Part shown: positions 36,501 to 44,333 of the stretch, in pieces
Layout of the letters: every line of letters starts with the position of its first letter
Position numbering within the stretch: the stretch's first letter is position 1
Origin: Chitinivibrionales bacterium
GTDB taxonomy: Bacteria; Fibrobacterota; Chitinivibrionia; Chitinivibrionales; WJKA01
DNA: 47,437 bases
NCBI GenBank assembly: GCA_014728295.1
Contig: WJLW01000101.1
Span: forward strand, 1-47,437
Direction of reading: 5' to 3'
Made by a program: the position numbers and the translations under genes
Notes under the pieces: model-generated
Told to the model about the DNA's origin: nothing
What the model saw: only the letters and a program-made list of their open reading frames with translations
Database searches by the model: none

Positions 36501-37066
36501 TGCCAGTGCTCGCTTTCGACAAGCAGGCTTGATTCGCTGCCCGGCGCTGCGTCGATCGAAAAGAAGAGCCGGTCGGGCCAGGTATCCGCAAGACCGGGAC
36601 GCATCCGGTCGATGCTCGACGGACGAGAGTTTTCGTATCCGATAAAAAGCCCGGACAGCCTGGCAGCAATCTGCAGTTTTTTCTTGACATTTTCCTCCGA
36701 ATCATTGCCATACACATACGCGGCAAGCGGCGCCAGGAGCGGATCGGCCACTAGGGCATCGCGGTTTGAGAGTAATTCGAGCAGCGCGAAACTCAACTGC
36801 TTTGTGCTCAACAAGTGTGGCTTTTCACTGAGCGGCAAACTCTCGGCCAGGAGCGCAAAGAGGTATTCTTCCGGAAACATCGCTTGCGGACCGGCGACGA
36901 CACCGTAGCTTTCGGCCAGCTTGATTTTGATCCATTTGGCAACATGACGATCCGAGAGAATAAGTGGGGGGGATTGCAGGGGATCGGTCCAGGCCGCGTC
37001 GTATGCCGCAAAAAACTTTTCGTACAGCCGCAGCATATCGTTGGAAAAATAGAGATGCATCGACAT
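33545..37066 (-). CDS. recC: RecC, exodeoxyribonuclease V gamma subunit
   Basis: 1173 residues; starts 8 bases after the rmuC stop. N-terminal 'SNDMLRLYEKFFAAY ... PPLILSDRHVAKWIKIKLAESYGV' and 'ILACPTPLREIEAVYTELQRIL ... EIRILVSDPERYRAAV' match the RecC pattern of an inactive helicase-like subunit. The region 'ARVTFAVGLNAGAFPR' and 'LVISFQAHDPIKDE' belongs to the second helicase-like half. The C-terminal part holds the degenerate nuclease-like domain. RecC splits the duplex and recognises Chi in E. coli; the Chi sequence used here is unknown. Length is close to the family norm (about 1120). Confidence 0.92.
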   Translation of the reverse strand: MSMHLYFSNDMLRLYEKFFAAYDAAWTDPLQSPPLILSDRHVAKWIKIKLAESYGVVAGPQAMFPEEYLFALLAESLPLSEKPHLLSTKQLSFALLELLSNRDALVADPLLAPLAAYVYGNDSEENVKKKLQIAARLSGLFIGYENSRPSSIDRMRPGLADTWPDRLFFSIDAAPGSESSLLVESEHWQKAVYRHVFGRHGMLERSTRRAGAHYLTLSQLWHRYTTNLHTAVKNAACFLFCVDNVALLHKQIISTLAEAMDFYVYAVNPCSEFWEDIASPLQRGRRAQNWSSLPVQVRHKLHAGDPAPAGQHAVRYDTTENRLLALWGRGIRDDIRMWCQAAHYNFEYVHAHRNPEANTFLSTIQHCLLHRLPELDISDRLPQDTTLRILACPTPLREIEAVYTELQRILRDMPDCELHEIRILVSDPERYRAAVKQVFESYPAEDPRTIPCCITERTAAESLYAKAVVNLISLCRDGFSRSAVLDFFRNEYVKQANGIDDSQHSTWEQWCDVLHIYHGYDRNDRSAHEFDPVEQHTWVHGIKRMLAGRITTSPVAADTREDGEICVPYAAMSLDDDDSLERFIDLVESLYHDLHYFASHTWPDWGAITARFSALIHAWIAAAHNDKTESLFRRKLIDGITQLAQRDSFRTAGPVTATELFDSIGALISELRIHSGNYPTDGVTIAPLTSAPPLPARVTFAVGLNAGAFPRPDAQPTLDLRTAAPGPGDVNLHMLDRLTFLNVLMSTRDNLVISFQAHDPIKDEVKLPSSVILELEQFVNQCILPQGTRLGYETVSLLSTRHLPCARKRLAAQAANEASEAQLTATTLTRICAYLNNPIEHTLRYHFHIADFDIEDTTIDEEEPFTGVFASNHHLQQEWLQLLTSNIIKERREWRQAGFRRAQFDQLYRTYAHTGSTPEGPYAEIDRARLFDSLEAFAGVLCTHVTDTTHCDSLISPSIGPLSRLSTVPPEWIWPAASIEVGGAPLSLTGQCDYLLRPAPADEPVELLFITPYKLNHSRFLPSLLFACLALCTDEARKYVARRDIRIVGIGKDAYNSKVITQQRLLATGDRDPDALRRRLQRYFAQIITAMQRIDYDHIPFAAIDAVWSKDPDTRLDKHTLNEWLASDSTALFPAYRLPEALTILEPDIPDDVAEKIDVRHRPLFTGFADNCR

Positions 37067-37074
37067 AGGCGGGC

Positions 37075-38445
37075 TCAGACGTCTTCGTCAACACTTTCCT
37101 GCTCGACGGCGGTGAGCACAATGTCGGCCGGAAGCGATTTCCTGGCTTTTATGCCGAGTTTGCGCAGCTCTTCGGTGCGCCGCACCAGATTACCGGGCCC
37201 CGCGGAGAGGCGCTTCATTGCTTCCTGCCAGGTCTGGCCCGTTTTATCAAGTTGGCTGCCGAGCGTTTGCATGGATTCGATGAATGCCACAAATTTGTCG
37301 TACAGTCTGCCCGCACGTTCGGCGATCTCGACGGCATGCCTGTTTTGCAAATCATATTGCCACATATTCTGGATAGTGCGCAATGTTGCCAGCAGGGTCG
37401 AAGGACTGACCAGCAGGATGCGCTTTTTAAACGCGTCGTCCATCAGGTGATTGTCAATGTGCAATGCCGTGGCCAGCGCCGCTTCAATCGGTACAAACAT
37501 GAGCACAAAGTCCAGTGAATTGACATTGGCAAGGGCGTCATATTTTTTCCGGCTGAGCGCGTCGATATGCGTCTTGAGCGAATTCAGGTGAGCTTTGCCT
37601 GCAGCCTGGCGTGCTTCATCCGTTTGTGCGGAACTGAAGTGCTCATACGCCAGCAGCGAGACCTTTGAGTCCACAATGATATCTTTGCGGTCGGGCAGAT
37701 GCACAATTACATCGGGGATAAAGCGTTTGCCGTTTTCATCATTGATCGCCACTTGAACGTCATACTCCCGCCCCTTTTGCAGGCCCGAGGCTTCGAGCAC
37801 GCGCTCCAGCACCATTTCTCCCCAGTTGCCCTGAATTTTGCTGCCGCCTTTGAGCGCATTAGTCAAGTTGAGCGCCTCGACACTGATTTGCTGGTTAAGC
37901 TCCTTGAGATGCTTTATCTCGGTCAGCAGCGAGGAGCGCTGATTGCTTTCGTTGACATAAACGTCCTCGACTTTTTTCTTGAAATCACCCATCTGTTCTT
38001 TGAACGGCTTGAGGATGGCATCCAGTTGCTCTTTACTCTGGGCCGAGAAGCGGGTGGTCTTTTCATCAAATATCTTGTTGGCAAGATTCTGGAATTCGGT
38101 CGTCAGACGCTCTTCGGATTTTTCAAGCAGCTCCAGTTTTTCCGCATGATGGCGGCGTTCCGAGTCAAGCCTGGTCTGAATTTCGGAAAGCTGTATTTCG
38201 AGTGAGGATTTCGCATCACTCAATTCTTTGATCCGGCGCTCACGTACGGCTAGCTCTTCCCTGAGCGTGTTCAGGGATTGTTCGTGCAGGGCGCTCCGTT
38301 CGCGGCTCCCGGCAAGTTGCTGGTTGAGTTCGGCTAGAGCATTCTGATAGCGGGAAGAGAGGACTTGACTCAGGATAAGCCAGGTGAGCGCAGTTGCTGC
38401 AGTCGCTCCGATTGCTATTCCAATGAACAGGGGCGTCAGCTCCAT
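37075..38445 (-). CDS. rmuC: RmuC-family DNA recombination protein
   Basis: 456 residues. An N-terminal membrane anchor ('PLFIGIAIGATAATALTWLIL', about 5-25) is followed by a long coiled coil (about 30-170) and the RmuC domain (about 190-430). The domain shows 'KIQGNWGEMVLERVLEASGL', 'DVIVHLPDRKDIIVDSKVSLLAY', 'DFVLMFVPIEAALATAL' and 'ILLVSPSTLLATLRTI'. The D...DSK core is that of a PD-(D/E)xK-type nuclease fold. RmuC limits recombination at inverted repeats in E. coli. AGGAG lies about 11 bases before the ATG. It heads the operon with recC, recB and recD, so it probably shares their expression and perhaps their function. Confidence 0.92.
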   Translation of the reverse strand: MELTPLFIGIAIGATAATALTWLILSQVLSSRYQNALAELNQQLAGSRERSALHEQSLNTLREELAVRERRIKELSDAKSSLEIQLSEIQTRLDSERRHHAEKLELLEKSEERLTTEFQNLANKIFDEKTTRFSAQSKEQLDAILKPFKEQMGDFKKKVEDVYVNESNQRSSLLTEIKHLKELNQQISVEALNLTNALKGGSKIQGNWGEMVLERVLEASGLQKGREYDVQVAINDENGKRFIPDVIVHLPDRKDIIVDSKVSLLAYEHFSSAQTDEARQAAGKAHLNSLKTHIDALSRKKYDALANVNSLDFVLMFVPIEAALATALHIDNHLMDDAFKKRILLVSPSTLLATLRTIQNMWQYDLQNRHAVEIAERAGRLYDKFVAFIESMQTLGSQLDKTGQTWQEAMKRLSAGPGNLVRRTEELRKLGIKARKSLPADIVLTAVEQESVDEDV

Positions 38446-38493
38446 TGTTGGTAATTTCTCCTGTGCAGTGAAGGAATGGTGATTACCTCTAAA

Positions 38494-38522
38494 ATACTAT
38501 TGACACCCCGCCATTCTCTCAA
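38494..38522 (-). promoter_or_regulatory. Candidate promoter of the rmuC-recCBD operon
   Basis: On the minus strand, TTGAGA (38522-38517), 17 bases, TAGTAT (38499-38494), about 50 bases before the rmuC start codon. Five of six and four of six consensus matches. Confidence 0.45.
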
Positions 38523-38629
38523 GGGCCCGGCAACTTCACCTTTTGATGGGTAAGATTATGGAAATGCCATATCCGAGGCGACGAGGATGTATAGTATGTA
38601 ATTTCGGTGGAGACGTGAATCTCTAATAA

Positions 38630-38700
38630 TGTCATCCCCGCACAGCCGGGGATCCACCATACTCACGAAGCGTGGATACCCGATCAGGCCGGATATGACA
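38630..38700. repeat. Palindromic mini-element (MITE/REP-like) with nested hairpins
   Basis: The 71-base segment starts TGTCATCCCC and ends GGATATGACA, nearly mutual reverse complements. Inside, GGGGATCCA near 38648-38656 matches the reverse complement of TGGATACCC near 38673-38681. The left half also folds alone (CCCCG...CGGGG). This 'GTCATCCCCG...CGGGGATCCA' type is a common dispersed bacterial repeat. Copies elsewhere in the genome would confirm it. Confidence 0.6.
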
Positions 38701-38873
38701 ATTATAAAGTTATCCCTGCGAAGACAAAAATCTACACTCCGGCAAATTATCAGTTCGTCACAACGAGCGTAGCATTTTCGGGAATGTACCGGTCTGATGA
38801 GATTTTCATCACGAATATTGCTGAGTTCAGTAATATCTTCCTGTGGTTAAATAATCACATCGATAAATGGCAG

Positions 38874-39155
38874 ACGAGTCGGCTGAAAATGACCCCCCAA
38901 TCCGGTTCAATTTGACCGGCGAATCCGGTAAAAAATGACCGATTGTTCTCTGTTCGGTATTCTTTGGCTTTCTATTAACCATTTAACTATCTCCTTGCGT
39001 TCATAGTTACGTTTAACCATGGAGGCAAGATGAGCAGAGGAAGAATAACTCTGAGAAAGACACGTGATATTTTGCGGAATTTTTGCACCCCCGACTTAGG
39101 CCAGGACCGTATTGCCCGTGTTTTGCTGGCTGATCTCACCAACGCGCCTGCATAA
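38874..39155 (+). mobile_element. IS21-family remnant: left end and truncated istA start
   Basis: The segment opens with GGCTGAAAATGACCCCCCAA and later AAAAAATGACCG, the repeated 'AAATGACC' end motifs typical of IS21 elements. An ATG at 39030, with GGAGG 4 bases upstream, starts a 41-residue frame 'MSRGRITLRKTRDILRNF ... QDRIARVLLADL' ending at 39155. This matches the N-terminus of IstA transposases (the region before and into their helix-turn-helix). The rest of istA, istB and the right end are missing, so it is a dead fragment. Confidence 0.65.
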
Positions 39156-39619
39156 GATTTTTTTCACCTCGGAAGCGAATCTTTAAAAACAAGGCGCCGC
39201 TGATGGGGGAGAGGTGCATCTGCACAGAGAGCCAGAACACAACCATGAGCCATGCAGCATTTTTAAGCGGAGGGGAACATTTGTCCAGCGGGAAGCTGGC
39301 ATGGTTGACAAAGAGCAATGCCGGAAAAGTTCGCCTTTGCCCCCCCTATTTGGGGTGTTAGACGTAGTTTTTGGAGCGTTAGACGAACCTTTTTTTCCGT
39401 TAGGCGTACTTCTTTGAGTGGTTCTTTTGTAAGTATATATATTATAAAGAGTTATCCTGAATACTAACGCTTTAGGCGCCGTTGGTGTCAATTGCTTTTT
39501 CAATTTAGCACTTTTAAGACCGCACATCGTGTGCGGAATAGTTCTTCTAACAATGTGGCTTGAATGTGAAGATTATTATTAGGGTTTTTTAACCGGGATG
39601 TATGTATATGAATAAACGA
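39156..39619. other. Non-coding junction region containing a degenerate 21-bp tandem repeat
   Basis: About 460 bases with no supported gene. A minus-strand frame of 114 codons exists but shows no family signature or ribosome site. Three units starting GTTAGAC, GTTAGAC and GTTAGGC lie exactly 21 bases apart (39357, 39378, 39399). The sequence between the istA remnant and this repeat is of unknown origin. Confidence 0.5.
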
Positions 39620-39793
39620 ATGAAGGTATATAAGAATTTCAAGGACCATGATAAAGATGAACGGGAACGACGCCTTGCAATGACTCCTGAGGAACGATTA
39701 TATGAAGTTGAACATCTACGTAGAGAAGGTGGGAAATTTTTGTATGAATATCCAGCAAGACTTCAAAGAGTTGTTAAAGTTACTCGAAGATAA
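39620..39793 (+). CDS. Small charged protein partner of a nucleotidyltransferase (antitoxin-like position)
   Basis: 57 residues from ATG 39620 (an upstream ATG at 39602 is possible): 'MKVYKNFKDHDKDERERRLAMTPEERLYEVEHLRRE...'. Small proteins with the 'MTPEERL' helix often precede and overlap a nucleotidyltransferase-fold gene, as here (overlap of 50 bases). Such pairs are of the MNT/AbiEii-like toxin-antitoxin sort, but a toxic or protective role is not proven. The partner is truncated, so the pair is probably non-functional. Confidence 0.5.
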   Translation: MKVYKNFKDHDKDERERRLAMTPEERLYEVEHLRREGGKFLYEYPARLQRVVKVTRR

Positions 39794-40016
39794 TTCGGTG
39801 AAATATTTGATTGTCGGCGGATACGCCGTTGCCTTTCATGGATTTCCCCGACTTACCAAAGACATCGACTTTTGCAAGAACCTGGAGCTTCTTGGAGGCG
39901 GTAAAACGACGACGCACAACGGGCTGCTTCACCTATGGATCGGCGGCCTGCGAGGGCGTTTGTCCCGGGCCCCTTGGCTCTCCGGTCGCCCTCCGATCCA
40001 AGGGGCCCGGGACTAG
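39744..40016 (+). pseudogene. Truncated nucleotidyltransferase-fold protein (DUF6036/AbiEii-like N-terminus)
   Basis: Residues 1-47 ('MNIQQDFKELLKLLEDN', 'VKYLIVGGYAVAFHGF', 'PRLTKDIDF') carry the Gly-Gly and Asp-x-Asp nucleotide-binding core of the nucleotidyltransferase fold. After 'DIDFCKNLELL' the sequence changes to GC-rich DNA with no similarity to the family and ends at 40016, so about 70% of the protein is missing. The junction is near 39890. The GC-rich tail holds a perfect 16-bp inverted repeat. Confidence 0.65.
39962..40013. repeat. Perfect 16-bp inverted repeat, very stable hairpin
   Basis: Left arm GTCCCGGGCCCCTTGG (39962-39977), 20-base loop, right arm CCAAGGGGCCCGGGAC (39998-40013), with no mismatch. 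No T run follows, so it is not a standard terminator. The loop-side CGCCCTCCGATCC can also pair with GGATCGG...AGGGCG just upstream (39937-39960), giving a second fold. Confidence 0.75.
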
Positions 40017-40183
40017 GTGCTTGTTCCTGAGTGGGTTGCTGTTACATGGTTTCTTCCTTAATCGCCCTCTAGCTTATTTCCGGTACATGAAACTGTCTCA
40101 TAAATATAGTCAGGGAGGGGTAATGCCAAAAAGAGTACCTGAAGAGCGTTAGTTATATGAACGGCGATTGAATTGTTTTGTAC

Positions 40184-41740
40184 TTAATTGCGAATACTTG
40201 TCGGCTGAAGGGTTATTTTCAAAGCGATATCGGCTTTAAAATCGGGAACGGTAACCGTCTGTGCACCGCTTTTAGTAATAATAAATGAATCAATATCTTC
40301 GCCTGTTTTCGGATTGGCCCAGGTTCCGCTTCCAGTGCCCTGGGGAGCGATAGTTACTTTTAAGCCGGTGCGTATTTTATCATAACTGCTGTAATCGAAT
40401 ATATAGAGTCCGTAGTGTTTTGGCCCGGTAAGTGAATAAATACGTACATTATCCACTGTAGTACTCACATTTCCCGGTTTTGCTTTAGAATCGAAACCGG
40501 CCCGCCAATCGGTATAATATTTGAAATATTTCTGCAGATCGGGGTGCAGATAAAGGTTTGCAGCGCTGTTCGGACAGTAGTCAGTACTGTGCTGGTGCCA
40601 AAAAATACCCGATGCCTCGCTAAAAAAGAGGCTCCACATAATAACCCGCCAGCGGAATGTCGACAGGTTTTCGTGACTGCAGTTGTAGTTTCCCAGTTCG
40701 CCGTAAATTATTGGTTTATTCTTTTTCTTCCATTGGTTAATTTTATTGAGCAGGCCGGTTTCAAAGGAGGCCGGCTGCGGTGAGATATAAGCATGAGGTG
40801 AAATAATATCCAGTGAAGCAATGTCATCACGTTGCCAACTCACACTGACAAAAGACGGCTGATATGGATCAACTTTTTTAACGTGTTCGGCCAGGATATC
40901 GATCAGTTTGTCGTTATAATCTTTAGCTTTATACTCATTCGCCAATTCCCAGAAATCAGTGTAGGCGCCATACCGATTGATAAAATAGGTTACGTACCGT
41001 TTCAGGGCATCCATTTTTGCGGTATTTGACGTCTCTTTGGCGAAGGGAATCGACCATTCAAAGATAACATTGAAGATTCTCATGCCATGCGCTCTGATTT
41101 TTTGTGCATATTTATCAAACAGCCGGCCGATTTTTGCATCATACGAGTTACCGGCCGGATCAAGCTTGACGATGAGTTTGGGGCTGCAGTTGCCGTTATT
41201 CAGGCGCCAGAGATTAAATCCGCATGCCTGAAATACATCGAGATATTCATCAAAAGTAAGGTTGTCGGAGCCGCCTGCTTTCCAGTTTTTTTCGGCAAGT
41301 TCGTTAAAACTGTATTTTGAAAACTCAATACAGTCCTGTGTGCCGAAAACATAAAACGGTTCACCATTATCGTGTACCCAACGGTAGGGATTGTCCGGAT
41401 TCAATTTGATACATCCGGGATTATCGGAGGCAACACAATTAAATGTTCCGCTCTTTTTGCCGGAGCTGTTAATTGAATATTCCCAGTTCCAGGTGCCGGT
41501 TTCATTCGGGGAAAACCGGAACTTCCAGGTGTTGGTATCGTAATAAAATCCGCCGATAGAGAATGTTTTACCTGATGGTGCAGTCAGCTTTACCGCGACG
41601 GTAACATCTTCCCAGACATTGCTGATAGCGGAGCTGCTGTGTGTGATGGTGTGTTCGTAAACATCGTAACGTTTAACATTAGTTGCATAAACAGTTAAAG
41701 TGACAAACGTTAGCAGCAGTACAGGTAAACTACGAAACAT
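40184..41740 (-). CDS. Secreted DUF5060-type glycoside hydrolase (cellulase-like TIM barrel)
   Basis: 518 residues. A signal peptide (MFRSLPVLLLTFVTLTVYA) is followed by a DUF5060 beta-sandwich (about 25-105; 'FSIGGFYYDTNTWKFRFSPNETGTWNWEY'), a TIM barrel ('GCIKLNPDNPYRWVHDNGEPFYVFG', 'FNLWRLNNGN', 'FWELANEY' with candidate acid/base Glu269, 'DIISPHAYIS', 'IIYGELGNY' with candidate nucleophile Glu348, 'GIFWHQHSTDY') and a final beta-domain. DUF5060 proteins are putative glycoside hydrolases of clan GH-A type, found with polysaccharide-degradation genes; the substrate is not known. AGGGAG lies about 12 bases before the ATG. It lies just downstream of the heparinase-like pseudogene on the same strand, which suggests a former two-gene polysaccharide locus. 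Confidence 0.82.
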   Translation of the reverse strand: MFRSLPVLLLTFVTLTVYATNVKRYDVYEHTITHSSSAISNVWEDVTVAVKLTAPSGKTFSIGGFYYDTNTWKFRFSPNETGTWNWEYSINSSGKKSGTFNCVASDNPGCIKLNPDNPYRWVHDNGEPFYVFGTQDCIEFSKYSFNELAEKNWKAGGSDNLTFDEYLDVFQACGFNLWRLNNGNCSPKLIVKLDPAGNSYDAKIGRLFDKYAQKIRAHGMRIFNVIFEWSIPFAKETSNTAKMDALKRYVTYFINRYGAYTDFWELANEYKAKDYNDKLIDILAEHVKKVDPYQPSFVSVSWQRDDIASLDIISPHAYISPQPASFETGLLNKINQWKKKNKPIIYGELGNYNCSHENLSTFRWRVIMWSLFFSEASGIFWHQHSTDYCPNSAANLYLHPDLQKYFKYYTDWRAGFDSKAKPGNVSTTVDNVRIYSLTGPKHYGLYIFDYSSYDKIRTGLKVTIAPQGTGSGTWANPKTGEDIDSFIITKSGAQTVTVPDFKADIALKITLQPTSIRN

Positions 41741-41930
41741 AATGCATTACTCCCTTAAAAAAATTCACTACGCAGTACACGAAGATATAAATAGGTGGTA
41801 ATCTTCACATTTTAAAATTAATTGAATCATATTGATTTCTTTGAAAATATGCATATTCTCTCCATGTAAAATCCGGCTCGAACAGTCACACTATGTGGAG
41901 TAAAAATGTAATATACTGTATTTCTCCAGC
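41741..41930. other. Intergenic region upstream of the DUF5060 gene
   Basis: 190 AT-rich bases between the heparinase-like pseudogene and the hydrolase gene. I see AT-rich blocks but no convincing pair of promoter boxes. Confidence 0.35.
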
Positions 41931-44127
41931 TTACCTGATAAGAAAATTTTGTTTTATAATGGAAGACTGTTCGATTGTAAGAATTTTTACCTGTTTGCCG
42001 ATATGCTTTTTTTTGAGAGGCACTGCTGCATTTCCTGCAGCATTGGTGTGAATCGTACTTTTAATAATAAGACGGCCGTTCAGTGTGTGCAGCATAAAGC
42101 GAGTTGATTGTTTCGGTAATAACGAAGAGATTTTGATAAAAATTTTATACCGGACAATTCCTGGTGATTTTTTCTTTCCCGGAATGTTGCCGGCATTTTT
42201 TTTATATGTTGGCGTCATACTGGAACTGTTTTCACTTTCATACCCCTTAATACGCTGTTTAAGGTACCAGTCGGGGATCGGGCCGAACGGATAACCGACC
42301 TCGAGAGTCAGCAAGCGGCCGTCCCATTTATCTGTCAGTTTGTTCAGGTAGCCATCGCCTTGGAAGCGGTTTAAATCAACGTCTCCGGATGTAATAACCG
42401 CCGTTCCATTTACTGATACTACTGCACTGGACTTGTTTGTTCCCGGGTCGGCAAATACGATTTCATCCTTACCAACTTTGATACCGCCGGAAATAGGTGA
42501 ACAGGCAGGGATTGAACTTGACGGCCACAGTACCGAGATAAATTCTGTCGTTTCCCTTTTATACTCAACCGTACACCTTTGGTTGGATCATTCTTTCCGC
42601 TGCCCGAATTACTCCAGTCAAATCTTTTAAATGAGGGTTGTGACGATCCGGTTATATAAAGAGCCATATTTCCGAAATCGACTTTATCCTTTTTGTTCCA
42701 CGATACTTTCGAACCTTTTGTATGCAAGCAGAATGCTGCGGTGAGTTCAGGGCCCCAGTGCTGGTCTCGAATTACATAATATGTTTTGGAGCTTTTTACC
42801 AGGATTATTGTACGTCGGTAAACAAGAGTTTCCGATAAATCTTTTTCGTCCCACTTTCCCTGCCAGATATAATTTTCGGGAACTTTGGGCTGTTTCCGCA
42901 GGCGGTTGCTTTCGACCTGTCCGATTGCGGCATCGGCAACTGGCGATGCCTTGAATGCGATTGTCCGTTCGTAGCCGTTCATATTGGCATACTCCCAGCC
43001 GTCGGGGGTAAACGCGACCCGGTTATGCATATGCTCCTGGTCGGGGCGGGGAGAGTAGCTGACTGCGTGATCTACAGCCTTGCCCCACCAGTGTAAAGAG
43101 AGTTGGTCACCGTGATAGTGTCCGCGCAACGGCCCGGCTTTCCAGTCAAGCCGTCCTGCACCGTTGAAAATGACACCGAATCCGGGAAACTCTTTGGTTT
43201 TTGATAAACTTCCTTTGTATGGTTTTTTATGGTGGGTGTCGCCATGCGGAGGCTGTCCGACTTCGCTGATAAAAGTTTTAGCAGCTTTAACCGGCTCCCA
43301 TGTATTCATGTCAATATTAAGATGCTTTTTAACAATTTTAATAATCGGTTCAAACTCCTCAAAACCATAAAGATGATACCCCGGACATTCACCGGCACCA
43401 CCGGGTACAGTGTAAGAAATCTCAACGTGCCTGCGTAACGCCTCCTCCAGCATGGCCTTAGTGCCCCCGCTGCCCTTGCAGGCACAGGCATACGCCGCCG
43501 GTATTTTTACCAGATCGGTATAAAAATTCGGATTAATCGGTGATCAGTGGTTATGTGGATAGCCATAAAAGTCAGGATGTAAATAACCTTTTACTTTATT
43601 CTCGTCACATTTCAAGTTACCTGCATTAAGTTTTTCAACAGCGTCGCGGCCAATTCTACGAACCACACCGGTAGGATTAGCATCATTACCATTGTAGAAA
43701 TTCGGCCCACTGTATCGTTTGTAACTGTTAACAATACTTTCGGCTTTATCATACAAGGCTTCAGTTCCACCGACAAGTATCCAGAAGCGGCCTCCCCAGC
43801 GGGTAGGGAAGTCATAGTATAATGTTCCGCCCGATGAATTCGTGCGTGCCCAGATATAATTATCGTGTGGAAACTGCCACAGGCCGGCCTTGCAGGCCGC
43901 AACACCAATCGCCTGTTTGCTGTTGCGTGCTAATGAAAAGAAGACGGCATCACCGCTCTGAGTCCATCGCGCAACGTGATAAAAAAGGTTGTTGGGTGTC
44001 AGTGTTTTTTCAAATCGTTTGCGGGGTGATAGTGAACAGAACTGCAGGAATTGTAATTGCCACATTGTCTATTTGCTGGGGCGCGTTTGCGTTGACTAAT
44101 GGCCCGACCCAACCGGGTAGCCGCTAA
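41931..44127 (-). pseudogene. Heparinase II/III-like polysaccharide lyase, broken by a stop and two frameshifts
   Basis: Read on the minus strand. The start is missing: coding-like 'GWVGPLVNANAPQQIDNV' begins abruptly near 44127. A one-base shift near 44011-44019 joins it to 'FEKTLTPNNLFYHVARWTQ ... WILVGGTEALYDKAESI', then 'HPDFYGYPHNH' is cut by TGA at 43546-43544 (perhaps TGG originally). The same frame continues with 'SPINPNFYTDLVKIPAAYA' and the heparinase II/III core 'RLDWKAGPLRGHYHGDQLSLHWWGKAVDH'. A second shift near 42545 leads on through 'VVSVNGTAVITSGDVDLNRF' to a sorting-domain-like end ('MLHTLNGRLIIKSTI') at 41931. Intact members cleave acidic polysaccharides such as heparin, alginate or ulvan-like polymers. 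It is dead as written. Confidence 0.8.
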
Positions 44128-44333
44128 CCGAATCCGAATACCTTTTTTCCTTCCATGTTACTTGCCAAAAAGCTATTTTTACCCTTGACTTTAGGTTCTT
44201 TGAAAGCGTGGGAAGGCGTCGGGGCTATCTCGAAATAGTGAGCACTTCTTATCAGGTTATTCTCCTTTTAGCCGCTAAACTGCAACGGGTTAGACAGCAT
44301 CTTGGTACGATATGGCGGCGGGTTGTTCTGTAG
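44128..44333. other. Junction between two broken genes
   Basis: About 200 bases joining the truncated heparinase-like gene to the RHS-like fragment. No coding pattern or repeat is recognised; probably a rearrangement scar. Confidence 0.35.

Noticed and set aside
27603..38205. Long open frames opposite recD, recB, recC and rmuC
   Set aside because: They are antisense shadows of strongly conserved genes, with no ribosome sites or signatures.
39357..39405. GTTRRRY-type sequences resembling integron attC core sites
   Set aside because: Three copies occur in direct orientation exactly 21 bases apart, with no matching RYYYAAC partners or integrase gene. A simple tandem repeat explains them better.
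39183..39527. 114-codon minus-strand open frame over the tandem repeat
   Set aside because: Low-complexity basic text with no start signal; produced by the repeat.
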